64,000 bases of DNA from Burkholderia sp. PAMC 26561 (GCF_001557535.2 NZ_CP014315.1:124001-188000), one strand, 5' to 3'. Positions 52,628-61,695 are shown, numbered from the stretch's first letter. Program-made: numbers and translations. Notes: generated from the letters alone by a model not told the origin.

Positions 52628-53842
52628 ATGGCATTGAAAAAGGTATTGTCTATCTTCGGGACCCGGCCCGAAGCCATCAAAATGGCGCCGCTGGTGAAGT
52701 GGATCGAAGCGGACCCGGACCTGGAATCCATCGTGTGCGTGACGGGGCAACACGAGTCGATGCTGCAACAGGTCCTGGACCAGTTCGATATCACGCCCGA
52801 TCATCGCCTGAGCGTGATGAGGGAAAACCAGACACTCAACGGACTTGCAGCGCGCGTGCTGGATTCGCTTAACGGCGTATTCGATATTGCCAAGCCCGAT
52901 CGTGTGCTGGTTCACGGCGACACGACTACGGCTTCGTTTGCTGCTATCGCGGCGTTTCATCGGCGAATCCCGGTTGCACATGTAGAAGCCGGCCTGCGTA
53001 CGGGTGATCTGTCGCAACCCTGGCCCGAAGAGATGAACCGGCGTGTTGCGGACATCGTTTGCGACCTGTTGTTCGCGCCGACCGCGGGAGCGAAGGCGAA
53101 TCTCGAAGCTGAGAACCTGCAGGGCCGCGTGGTGGTCACGGGCAACACAGTGATCGACGCGCTCATGATGACGGCTGCGCGCATCGATGCCGACGCACAT
53201 CTGCGCAAGCGTCTGGACGCGGCCCTGCCGTTTGCCAGCGATGGCAAGCCGATCCTGCTGGTCACGGGGCATCGGAGAGAAAATTTCGGCGATGGCTTTC
53301 ATCAAATCTGTCTCGCGCTGCAGGACATCGCGCGACGCGACGCGGTGCAGATCGTCTATCCGGTTCACCTCAATCCGAATGTCCGCGAACCCGTGCTGGC
53401 CATGTTGCGAGGCGAGCCGAATGTGCATTTGATCGAGCCGCTCGATTACCTGGGGTTCGTGCGGCTGATGCAACGAGCGGCGATCGTGCTGACCGACTCG
53501 GGCGGCGTGCAGGAAGAAGCGCCGGCGCTCGGCAAGCCGGTGCTTGTCATGCGCAATATCACCGAGCGGCCGGAGGCAGTCGAAGCCGGCACGGTGCGCC
53601 TGGTCGGCACGAGCCGCGTGGCGATCGGATCGGCGGTATCGGCGGTACTCGGGTCATTGACGTCGTTGACCAAGCGCCCGGCAAGAAATCCTTCCCGCCT
53701 CGCCAACCCCTATGGCGATGGCCGCGCGTCCGAACGAATCGTGGCCGCCCTCGCAGGCCGCCATTTCACGGAGTTCGGTGCTTCAACGCCGGTGATCGAT
53801 GCGCCGACGCTCGCACGCACACGGCGGGTCTCGGGCGGCTGA
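52628..53842 (+). CDS. wecB: Non-hydrolysing UDP-GlcNAc 2-epimerase
   Basis: Cytosolic epimerase (404 aa) converting UDP-GlcNAc to UDP-ManNAc: IFGTRPEAIKMAPLVK, VHGDTTTASFAAIAAF, HVEAGLRTGDL, PEEMNRRVADI, GNTVIDAL, TGHRRENFG and TDSGGVQEEAPALGKPVLVMRNITERPEA are all diagnostic. In E. coli wecB is the N4-resistance gene nfrC and supplies ManNAc for the NfrAB glycan. Here it stands 122 bases before a BcsB-like gene and upstream of nfrB/nfrA on the same strand. No wecC (UDP-ManNAc dehydrogenase) is adjacent, so UDP-ManNAc itself is probably the polymerisation donor. Confidence 0.95.
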   Translation: MALKKVLSIFGTRPEAIKMAPLVKWIEADPDLESIVCVTGQHESMLQQVLDQFDITPDHRLSVMRENQTLNGLAARVLDSLNGVFDIAKPDRVLVHGDTTTASFAAIAAFHRRIPVAHVEAGLRTGDLSQPWPEEMNRRVADIVCDLLFAPTAGAKANLEAENLQGRVVVTGNTVIDALMMTAARIDADAHLRKRLDAALPFASDGKPILLVTGHRRENFGDGFHQICLALQDIARRDAVQIVYPVHLNPNVREPVLAMLRGEPNVHLIEPLDYLGFVRLMQRAAIVLTDSGGVQEEAPALGKPVLVMRNITERPEAVEAGTVRLVGTSRVAIGSAVSAVLGSLTSLTKRPARNPSRLANPYGDGRASERIVAALAGRHFTEFGASTPVIDAPTLARTRRVSGG

Positions 53843-53964
53843 CTCACCGCGCCATCACGCCCGGCTTGCACTTTCTTGCGGCATCCAATCGCAGCGTCGC
53901 GCCTTATTCACGCGCGCTGCATCGGGTCGTCGTTACTTAAAATAAACTCATTGCGCTACCGACC

Positions 53965-56247
53965 GTGACCCGAGCCAACCCATCGCATCATCGTCACAAT
54001 CGACGTTTTTCATGGCACCTGCCGACCCTTGTCCGCGTGCTTCCGTGTATTGCCCTGGCTGCGGGGTCATTGAACGCAGCCGCAGCCCAGACTTCGTCAC
54101 AAGCCCCGGATTTCGCCGACGCCTTCGATACCGCCAGCCACGCGCCCATCACGCGCACCGTCGAGCTGAAACGGCTTGGCGTGCGCGACACGGTGGCGCT
54201 CGGCGCGCCTGACAGCCGCCGCGAATATTACTTTCCGGTGCCGGCCGGCGTTCCGATCACCGACGCCGCCTTGCAAGTCGATGCGAGCTATCTGCGCGGC
54301 GATGGCGGCCGCACCACCATGCTCGTGTCCCTCGACGGCTCGCCGGTCCTGGCGCGCGCACTCACGCAGCCGCAAGGCAACGCGGCGGCGACCATCGGCG
54401 TGGACGGCTCGCCGCGCGCCAACGGATACGTGCGCGTGGGGTTCGAATATGCGTCGGTGATCAACGACGCCGTGTGCGCCGATCAGACAGCAATCGGCAA
54501 CGTGCTGCGGCTCGCGCCGGGCACGCGCCTGAACTATCGCTACAACAGCGGGGACATCCGCGATCTGCGGACCGCGTGGAGTGCGCTGTCGCAGACGCCG
54601 GCGATCGCCATATCGTCGAAACGGATCGGCACCGCCGCCTACGATACCGCCTGGCGCGCCGCCGCGATCATGCAGCGCGATGGCCGCGAGCCGTCGGTAA
54701 GCGGCTGGCCCGCCGTAGGCGACACCGTGAACCTCGGCACGCCCGATGTACCCGCCGCGTTGCGCGCCATGCCCGCGTTCGCGGCACTCGCGGCCGGTGG
54801 CGAACACCGGCTGGCGAACGCCGCCGAAGCCGGCGCGCTTTTGGCCATCTCGGCCCCGACGGCTTTGCCGGCGGATCTCATCGTCGCCGACAATGCGTGG
54901 CGCACCAACGTGAACGCCTCGCTCGACGCGCTGCGCGTGCAAGCGGCGGTGGTATCGCCGGAAGCTGCAAGCGCCTTCGATGACTGGCGCGCGCGCGTCG
55001 TCGCCCCGCTTGTCACGCCGCTCGCGCCCGGCGAAGCGCGGCTCGTGCACGTGGCGGGGCAGGCTGCGATCGTGGTCGGCGACACGCGTTCGGTCGGCGC
55101 GCTCGCGCAGGTCTGGCGCGCCGTGGACGGATCGAATCAACTGGTCGTGCATCAGATCGACAGCGCAGCCAACGGCCGCCATGACGTCGTGCCGCTCGCG
55201 GCGCTCGGCGGCGTGCCGCGCACGGTGAACGTGCTGCGCCAGGCATCGTGGACGGCGGATTTCGACCTGGGTGCGGTCGCCGGCGCAGGACGCCTGCCGG
55301 ATGACGTGGTGCTCGATCTCGCCGGTTCGCCCAATGGCCACAATTCGGGCGTGGTGGCGTCGGTGTTCTTCAACGACACGCTGATCGGCTCGAAACTGCT
55401 CGATGCCAATGGCCGCGCCCAACGGGTGACATCGCATATTCCGCGAACCGCGCTCAGCTCGCGCAACCTCCTGCGCGTCACCTTCACGCGCCAGTCCGAC
55501 TCCGGTTGCGCGAGCGACGAAGGGTATCCGGCAGCGGTCCTGCCGACCAGTCATCTCACGCTCGTGAAGGCCGACGCCGACGACAACTTCACCGGCATGG
55601 TCGCGCGCTTTGCGACGAGCGCGAGCGTGCTGGTGCCCAGCGCGTATCTCGCCGATTCCACGACCACCCTTCCCCGCGTGGCGCGTCTTGCCGACGCGAC
55701 CGGGGTGGATCCGCAACGCGCGACGCTCACGGTGACATCGGGCAGTGCTGCAGTCACGCCGGCGGGACCATTCCTGGCATTCGACGTGGCGCTCGCGGAC
55801 CAGAAGTCGCACGTGCAGGTCGCGGACGCGCGCCTCGCCATCACCGGCAACGACGACGAGACGCTCTACGATGTCAGCCAGCAAGGCGTCGGGGTACTCG
55901 ATGTCGCTCACGCCGGCAACACGCGCGGCGTGATCTGGCGCAGCGTCGGAGCACGCGCACCGATCGTGCCGGTGAGCCTGCAACTGGCGCAAGCCGACGT
56001 GGCCGTGCTGGACGGCACGGGCGTCCTGAAAGAGATCGATACCCGCGATCCGGCCGGCATGATCCGTATCGATACCGGCAATGAAGCAGGCGCGCCCTGG
56101 TCGGAGCGATGGTTGTCGTGGACAGTGCCGGCGTTGCTGGTCGGCATGTTCATCCTGCTGCTGATGTTCGCCGCGCTGGTGCGCAGCCGCAAGCAGCAGG
56201 CTGAAAAGCTGGCCGAAAAGCAGGCTGGAAACCCGTCGTCGAAATGA
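53965..56247 (+). CDS. BcsB-like periplasmic glycan synthase subunit
   Basis: This 760-residue protein has an N-terminal signal (LVRVLPCIALAAGSLNAAAAQ), a long periplasmic part with alternating carbohydrate-binding-like and linker domains (RREYYFPVPAGVPITDAALQVDASYLRG is typical of BcsB), and one C-terminal membrane helix (VPALLVGMFILLLMFAALV) followed by a short basic tail. In cellulose synthesis BcsB anchors beside BcsA and guides the chain through the periplasm. Here no bcsA is present; instead nfrB starts nine bases downstream, so this is the probable partner of the NfrB glycosyltransferase. The GTG start at 53965 has no strong ribosome-binding site. Confidence 0.82.
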   Translation: MTRANPSHHRHNRRFSWHLPTLVRVLPCIALAAGSLNAAAAQTSSQAPDFADAFDTASHAPITRTVELKRLGVRDTVALGAPDSRREYYFPVPAGVPITDAALQVDASYLRGDGGRTTMLVSLDGSPVLARALTQPQGNAAATIGVDGSPRANGYVRVGFEYASVINDAVCADQTAIGNVLRLAPGTRLNYRYNSGDIRDLRTAWSALSQTPAIAISSKRIGTAAYDTAWRAAAIMQRDGREPSVSGWPAVGDTVNLGTPDVPAALRAMPAFAALAAGGEHRLANAAEAGALLAISAPTALPADLIVADNAWRTNVNASLDALRVQAAVVSPEAASAFDDWRARVVAPLVTPLAPGEARLVHVAGQAAIVVGDTRSVGALAQVWRAVDGSNQLVVHQIDSAANGRHDVVPLAALGGVPRTVNVLRQASWTADFDLGAVAGAGRLPDDVVLDLAGSPNGHNSGVVASVFFNDTLIGSKLLDANGRAQRVTSHIPRTALSSRNLLRVTFTRQSDSGCASDEGYPAAVLPTSHLTLVKADADDNFTGMVARFATSASVLVPSAYLADSTTTLPRVARLADATGVDPQRATLTVTSGSAAVTPAGPFLAFDVALADQKSHVQVADARLAITGNDDETLYDVSQQGVGVLDVAHAGNTRGVIWRSVGARAPIVPVSLQLAQADVAVLDGTGVLKEIDTRDPAGMIRIDTGNEAGAPWSERWLSWTVPALLVGMFILLLMFAALVRSRKQQAEKLAEKQAGNPSSK

Positions 56248-56256
56248 GGACACGCC

Positions 56257-58380
56257 ATGGACCTGTATCCCGGTTACTACGCACAACAGTATTACTACGG
56301 GCTGCAATATTGCGCGGGCATCATTGCCGTGATCATTTTGATATCCAGCGCGGACGATCTGTTCATCGACCTGTATTACTGGGTCCGGCGGGCGTACCGG
56401 GCGCTTACGGTCAAGCGTGAATACACGCCGCTGAAAGCCGCGCAGTTGCACGAGCGCGCGGAGCAGCCCATCGCCATCATGATTCCCGCGTGGCAGGAAT
56501 ACGACGTGATCGCGGCAATGCTCGAAGACGCCGTGCGCGTGCTCGACTACCGGAACTACGTGATCTTCGTGGGCACGTATGTGAACGATGCCGCAACCAG
56601 CGCGGAAGTCGAGCGCATGCGGATGCGCTACAAGCAGTTGCATCGCGTTGAAGTGCCGCACGATGGCCCGACCTGCAAGGCCGATTGCCTGAACTGGGTG
56701 GTGCAGGCAGCGTTGCAGCATGAACGTAACGCGGACCTTGAATTCGCGGGCTTCGTGCTGCATGACAGCGAAGACGTGCTGCATTCGCTCGAACTGAAGT
56801 TCTTCAACTTCCTCCTGCCGCGCAAGGACATGATCCAGTTGCCGGTGGCCTCGCTCGAGCGGCACTGGTACGAGCTCGTTGCGGGCACGTACATGGATGA
56901 ATTTGCCGAGTGGCATGCAAAGGATCTCGTGGTCCGCGAGAGCATGACGGGCAGCGTGCCGTCGGCAGGCGTGGGCTCGTGCTTTTCGCGGCGCGCGATG
57001 CTTGCGCTTATCGATACCACGAAGAACCAGCCGTTCAATACCGATTCGCTGACCGAGGACTACGACGTCGGCACGCGCTTGCTGAAGCTCGGCATGGAAT
57101 CGATCTTTGCGGTATTTCCGGTGCAGTACCTCACGCGTCGCAAGAGCATGTTTGGTCTCAGCGAAGATCGCGAAGTGACCGTGACGGTGCCGCTTTCCGT
57201 GCGCGAATTTTTCCCCGACACGATTCGCACCGCCTATAGGCAACGTGCGCGCTGGGTGCTCGGCATCGGCATGCAGGGGTGGCAGCAGACCGGCTGGAGC
57301 GGCTCGCTCGCCAATCGCTATCTGCTGTTTCGTGACCGCAAGGGTGTGGTGACATCGTTTGTCGGCATGCTGGCTTATGTGCTCGTGCTGCAGTTCATTG
57401 CGTTCATGTGCGCGGCGTCGTTCGGACTGACGAGCGACTTGCTGCCCTCGCCGTTTGTCGATTCTGCGTGGATGAATACCGTGCTTTTGCTGAACACGAT
57501 TGCAGTTGCGCTACGGGTCGTGCAACGGGTGTATTTCGTCTCCCGGCTCTACGGCTGGGAACAGGGCATCGTCTCCATCCCGCGCATGATCGTCGCCAAC
57601 TTCATCAACTTCCTGGCGGTATCGCGCGCATGGCGCCTGTTTTCGTCGCATCTGGTCACGGGCAAGCGGCTTGCATGGGACAAGACGATGCACGATTTTC
57701 CATCGGCGGCGGGGCTTTCCGAAAAGCGCCGTCAACGGCTGGGCGAGTTGCTCGTCTCCTGGCAGGCAATCAACGAGGACCAGCTCAAGACCGCAATGGA
57801 AGACGAGCTGGCAAGCGAAGCGCCCCTTGGCCGCGTGTTGCTGGCACGTGGCTGGCTCGACGAGGAGACGCTTGCCGAAGCACTGTCGTTTCAATCCGAA
57901 CTGCAGCGGGCCGCGCTTGACCCTTCCCTGCTCGATGAAGGCCAGACGCACGTGCCGCTCGAACATGCCATCCGATACCGCATCCTGCCGCAAGGCACCG
58001 ACCATGCGGGCCGCCGGATCGTGCTGGCGGCAAGCCCGCTCGAGGACGAAGCGCTCAAGGAAATCGAGCGCGTCTCGGGCGGACCCGTCACGCAGCGGAT
58101 CGTACGCGAGAGCGAAATCGCAACCGGCTTCCGGTTCTTGCGCGGCGCCGGCAACGCGCTTGAACCGAACGAGACGAACGTCCCGCTTCTCGGCGATCTG
58201 CTGATCCAGATGGGCTACATCACGCGCGATAGTTTCAATGAAGCGCTCAAGGTGTACAGGCCTGAACGCGATGGCCGCATCGGCGAATTCATGGTCGCCT
58301 ATGGCGCGATCTCGGCGCGCGCGCTGAGCGACGCTGTGCAGACCCAGATCCGCGCACGCGAAGCAGGACAGCATACGTGA
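56257..58380 (+). CDS. nfrB: NfrB-type inner-membrane glycosyltransferase with MshEN repeats
   Basis: A 707-residue family-2 glycosyltransferase related to E. coli NfrB. It has an N-terminal helix (YCAGIIAVIILISSADDLFI), the catalytic domain with IMIPAWQEYDVI, the acidic FVLHDSEDVLH, TEDYDVGTRL and QRARWVLGIGMQGW (Q-x-x-R-W), then several membrane helices. From residue 494 on it carries two MshEN-type modules: motifs 494-517 and 523-546 (five-residue spacer, as in MshE) and 644-667 and 674-697. MshEN binds c-di-GMP, so activity should need this second messenger. GAGGA precedes the ATG. The stop overlaps the next gene (GTGA). Confidence 0.92.
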   Translation: MDLYPGYYAQQYYYGLQYCAGIIAVIILISSADDLFIDLYYWVRRAYRALTVKREYTPLKAAQLHERAEQPIAIMIPAWQEYDVIAAMLEDAVRVLDYRNYVIFVGTYVNDAATSAEVERMRMRYKQLHRVEVPHDGPTCKADCLNWVVQAALQHERNADLEFAGFVLHDSEDVLHSLELKFFNFLLPRKDMIQLPVASLERHWYELVAGTYMDEFAEWHAKDLVVRESMTGSVPSAGVGSCFSRRAMLALIDTTKNQPFNTDSLTEDYDVGTRLLKLGMESIFAVFPVQYLTRRKSMFGLSEDREVTVTVPLSVREFFPDTIRTAYRQRARWVLGIGMQGWQQTGWSGSLANRYLLFRDRKGVVTSFVGMLAYVLVLQFIAFMCAASFGLTSDLLPSPFVDSAWMNTVLLLNTIAVALRVVQRVYFVSRLYGWEQGIVSIPRMIVANFINFLAVSRAWRLFSSHLVTGKRLAWDKTMHDFPSAAGLSEKRRQRLGELLVSWQAINEDQLKTAMEDELASEAPLGRVLLARGWLDEETLAEALSFQSELQRAALDPSLLDEGQTHVPLEHAIRYRILPQGTDHAGRRIVLAASPLEDEALKEIERVSGGPVTQRIVRESEIATGFRFLRGAGNALEPNETNVPLLGDLLIQMGYITRDSFNEALKVYRPERDGRIGEFMVAYGAISARALSDAVQTQIRAREAGQHT

Positions 58381-59237
58381 GCGGCAGTCGTGACGGCCGT
58401 TGTGCGTTCGGCATGAGCCGCCGCGCGTTCTTGCGCGGCAGCGCCGCCGGCGTGCTGGCGCTCGGGCTCGCGGGTTGCCAGTCCCCGCCGCTCGTCCAGG
58501 GCGTTGCATGGCAACTCGACAATACGCATGCCAATGCTCACGGCGACTGGAACCGGCTGGGGGTGACCGACTTGCTCCTGCAATGGACCGCCGTCGACAA
58601 CACCGCATATGTCGCCGGCACGCAGATCCCCGTGGCGCCGCGCTTGCCCGACTGGAACCGCATCGCGCTGGAACCCTGGGCGCAGCGCGTGCTCGTGGGC
58701 CTGGCCGGCCGCTTCAACGAAGCTGATGCACGCGCCAACGCCGAGCTGCTGGTCGAGCAATCTCTGGAACTGGTGCGCGCGGCGCCGCACCTGAATATCG
58801 AAGGCTGGTATTTTCCTGTCGAAGTCGATCCAAGCTGGCAGGACGCCCGTTCAATCGCGCCATTGCTCGCACGCCTGCCGCGGCCCTTGTGGATCAGCGT
58901 CTATGACCGCGGCAACATCGGCGGCGCGGCGCTGGCGCAATGGCTTTCGAGCTGGCTCCCGAGTGACGTGGGCGTGTTGCTGCAGGACGGCGTGGGTGTC
59001 TATGCGCGCGAACCGCGCATTGCCCGGACCTATGCCGATGCCCTCAGCGCCAAGTTCGGACGTGAGCGCGTGCGGGTCATCGCAGAAGCTTTCCGCGTGG
59101 CGCCCGGGTCAGCATTTCGCTCGGCCACGGCGCAGGAACTCAAGCTGCAACTCGATGCCTATCGCGGTTATCGCACGTACCTTTTCGATGGCCCTCACTA
59201 CGTGCCGCCTCAACTCGTGGACAGTCTCCTGCAGTGA
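58377..59237 (+). CDS. Tat lipoprotein, DUF4434-like putative glycan hydrolase
   Basis: This 286-residue protein has a combined twin-arginine and lipoprotein signal (SRRAFLRGSAAGVLALGLAGC). The mature part looks like a TIM barrel of the DUF4434 kind: GVAWQLDN, GWYFPVEVDPSW (candidate acidic residue Glu), PLWISVYDRG and LLQDGVGVY (candidate Asp). These are the places where carboxylates sit in related glycosidase-like barrels. Its GTG overlaps the nfrB stop, and its own stop overlaps the nfrA start, so it is an integral part of the unit. E. coli has an uncharacterised periplasmic protein gene, ybcH, next to nfrA; this may be its counterpart. The hydrolase role is inferred. Confidence 0.7.
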   Translation: MSGSRDGRCAFGMSRRAFLRGSAAGVLALGLAGCQSPPLVQGVAWQLDNTHANAHGDWNRLGVTDLLLQWTAVDNTAYVAGTQIPVAPRLPDWNRIALEPWAQRVLVGLAGRFNEADARANAELLVEQSLELVRAAPHLNIEGWYFPVEVDPSWQDARSIAPLLARLPRPLWISVYDRGNIGGAALAQWLSSWLPSDVGVLLQDGVGVYAREPRIARTYADALSAKFGRERVRVIAEAFRVAPGSAFRSATAQELKLQLDAYRGYRTYLFDGPHYVPPQLVDSLLQ

Positions 59238-61672
59238 ATATCATTCAGTCTCTGGCTCACCATGTTCTTTCCAGACGCATGCAAGCGTCCGCATTCGGCA
59301 TCGCGATTTTGTGGTCCGTCCCCGGCATGTCCCAGGCCGACCAAACGCTGCCGTTGCCGCTGACCGGCAGCGCCTACAGGGTCGCCCGGCAGGCGTACGG
59401 AAGCTACGACAGCCATCGCTACCAGGCGAGCGTTGGCTATGCGCGCGAAGCGATCCGTCAACGACCCGATGTGATGTCGCTGCGCCTGCTGCTCGCCAGC
59501 GCGCTCGAAGCGCAAGGCGACAGGCGAGCGGCAGTGCGTGCAATAGACGATGCCATCAAGGCCCTCGGTCCCGAACCCGCGTTGCGCGCTCGCCGCAGTG
59601 CGCTGCTTGCGATCATTGCGAGCGGCGCGAACAGTCCTTCCGATCCGAACGCGCTGACCGGCAACATGGCGAAGACGGCGCAGCGTGCTTACAGGGCGTA
59701 TGCGAAGCATGACTATGACGACGCGATCGCAGCGGCAAACGAGGTGCTGGCCGCGCGGCCCGACGTCATGCCGCTCTATCTCCTCGTGATCGACGCACTG
59801 ACCGCGCAAGGGCGCGACCTGGATGCGTACAACGCGGTCATCGCAGCAACGCAGCGTGGCGGCGATAAACCTGGGCTGCGCGCACGGCGCGGGTTCATCG
59901 GCGCACGGCTCGGTCCTGTCGCGGCATCGGAAGCTTACGACGCGCTCAGGCGCGGCGATACGGACATTGCGATCTCTCGCGCGCGGGCCGCTATCGGTTA
60001 TGCGCCCAATGTCCCAGGCGCACGGGATTTGCTGATCGATGCCTTGATCCAAGCCAATCGTTTCGATGAAGCCGACCAGGCCGCGACCGATGCCATATCA
60101 GCCAACCCCTCCGCACTCGCACCGTGGTTGCTGCGCGGCGCGATCCGCGAACGCCTCGGTCAGCGTGATGCGTCGCTTGCGGATTTCGCGCAGGCGATGC
60201 AGCTTCAAGACGCCACGCAGCAAGAACAACGTAACGGCCGGATCGTGATTGCGGACATGGCGCTTGCAACCGGCGATCCGCAACGCGCGCTCGATGCACT
60301 GAACGGTCTCGATCCCGACGGCGACGCGACCGACCTGATGATCGCCGTGCGTCGCCAAAAAGCGCGGCGTGCGCTGACATCGTCCGTTGCGGCCAACACC
60401 GCCGATCTGCCGATGCCGCAGCTCGATTGCACGCGCATCGATTCGGGCATCCTGTGCACGCTGCATCCGTTCGATCCTGCCTACGCGCAATACGCCGCGG
60501 CGGCGCGCGCCTACGACCAGCACGACTACCCGCTTGCGGTGGCGCAGGCGCGCGAGGCGGTGCGCATTGCGCCCGATGATCCCGTGCATCGCTTGCTGCT
60601 GATCCAGGCGCTCGCATCGAATGGCGATCAGGCCGAATCGAAACAGGAAGCCGCGAACCTGATCGAGAGCGGCATGATCGATACCTTGCCGAGCATGAAC
60701 GCCGCGTATTTCGCATCGAATGCGGAACAGCCGGCGCTTGCCGCGCGCTACTACAACGAGGCCGTTCGCAACGACGAGCTGCCGCCATCCAGCCTGCTCG
60801 ATGCGGGCTACGCAAACCTGAATGCGGGTGCGGCGCCCGTCGCAGCCAGTTATTTCAGGCGCGGAATCGATGCGGACAACAACGGCGATATCTCGCTGCA
60901 ACCGCAACAAGCCTTCGAGACCCGCCGCACGATGTCCGAGCTCGACCGGACCTGGGGCGTGAATGCGTCGGTGGGATATCGTCCTACAGGCGACCAGACG
61001 ACGTTCGTGGCCAGTCCCGGAAGCACCGCCGATAAAAGCGTGCAAGCCGGCGCCGAAGCCTATTGGCGCCCTTTCGGTTATTTCGATGGACACACCATCG
61101 AACTCTACGCACGCGCCTACGAGACGCTTTATTCGAAGGCGGGCAACACTACAGGCACGCCGAGCCTCGAAGGGGCGCTGGGTGTGCGCGCGAAACCGTT
61201 CGCAAGCCAGAACCTCGTGTTCGCATTCGAGCGCATCGTGCCGCTTGGCAGCGCGGTGCAGCCGGACTGGCTTGGACGTATCGCGTATTCGAACGGGTTC
61301 GGCACGGATTTGCGCGTGGACACGCCGAGTTGGTGGACGGGGCAGCTTTACGCGGAAGCAGGACATTACATCACCCATCCGGACAACTACGCGACCTTTA
61401 GCGGCGAACTCGGCCGAAGCTACCGGCTCGATGCGATCGATCCGCATCTCGTCGCGTTTCCGTACGCGGTGCTTGGCGGCGACTACAACACGCAGATCAA
61501 CAACCGTGCATCGATGGGCGCAGGCGTGGGCGTGAACCTGCGCTACTGGTTCCGTGAGGACGCGTATCATGCGCCGCGCTCGTTCGTGGATTTCTCGCTG
61601 CAATATCGATTGAAGATTGTCGGCGATGACCGTGCGAAGGGCGTGTTTTTCAACGCGAGCTTCAGTTATTAG
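59234..61672 (+). CDS. nfrA: NfrA-type outer-membrane glycan exporter / phage N4 receptor homologue
   Basis: This 812-residue protein has a signal peptide (MQASAFGIAILWSVPGMSQA) and a periplasmic array of TPR-like repeats from about residue 40 to 560 (for example YDDAIAAANEVLAARPDVMPLYLLVIDAL). A C-terminal beta-barrel region of about 250 residues (VNASVGYRPTGDQTTFVAS onward) ends in Phe-Ser-Tyr, the outer-membrane insertion signal. This is the NfrA/PgaA/BcsC plan. In E. coli NfrA is the outer-membrane receptor of phage N4 and takes part in the NfrB-dependent surface glycan. It is shorter than the roughly 990-residue E. coli protein. Its GTG start overlaps the previous stop. Confidence 0.9.
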   Translation: MNIIQSLAHHVLSRRMQASAFGIAILWSVPGMSQADQTLPLPLTGSAYRVARQAYGSYDSHRYQASVGYAREAIRQRPDVMSLRLLLASALEAQGDRRAAVRAIDDAIKALGPEPALRARRSALLAIIASGANSPSDPNALTGNMAKTAQRAYRAYAKHDYDDAIAAANEVLAARPDVMPLYLLVIDALTAQGRDLDAYNAVIAATQRGGDKPGLRARRGFIGARLGPVAASEAYDALRRGDTDIAISRARAAIGYAPNVPGARDLLIDALIQANRFDEADQAATDAISANPSALAPWLLRGAIRERLGQRDASLADFAQAMQLQDATQQEQRNGRIVIADMALATGDPQRALDALNGLDPDGDATDLMIAVRRQKARRALTSSVAANTADLPMPQLDCTRIDSGILCTLHPFDPAYAQYAAAARAYDQHDYPLAVAQAREAVRIAPDDPVHRLLLIQALASNGDQAESKQEAANLIESGMIDTLPSMNAAYFASNAEQPALAARYYNEAVRNDELPPSSLLDAGYANLNAGAAPVAASYFRRGIDADNNGDISLQPQQAFETRRTMSELDRTWGVNASVGYRPTGDQTTFVASPGSTADKSVQAGAEAYWRPFGYFDGHTIELYARAYETLYSKAGNTTGTPSLEGALGVRAKPFASQNLVFAFERIVPLGSAVQPDWLGRIAYSNGFGTDLRVDTPSWWTGQLYAEAGHYITHPDNYATFSGELGRSYRLDAIDPHLVAFPYAVLGGDYNTQINNRASMGAGVGVNLRYWFREDAYHAPRSFVDFSLQYRLKIVGDDRAKGVFFNASFSY

Positions 61673-61695
61673 CGTCGGAGGTAATTGTTGGGTGG

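Noticed and set aside
49612..53842. A Wza-Wzc-Wzy capsule cluster with wecB
   Set aside because: Only the Wza-like exporter and wecB are present. No copolymerase, flippase or initiating transferase is found, and the intervening genes are GNAT and DUF4148.
54097..57243. A 1048-codon open frame on the minus strand across the BcsB-like and nfrB genes
   Set aside because: It is an antisense shadow of two strongly supported genes, produced by GC-rich third positions. Its translation is Arg/His/Ala-rich with no domain.
53965..61672. A bacterial cellulose (bcs) operon
   Set aside because: Only a BcsB-like protein is present. The glycosyltransferase is of NfrB type with MshEN modules rather than BcsA with PilZ, and the exporter ends in an NfrA-like barrel.
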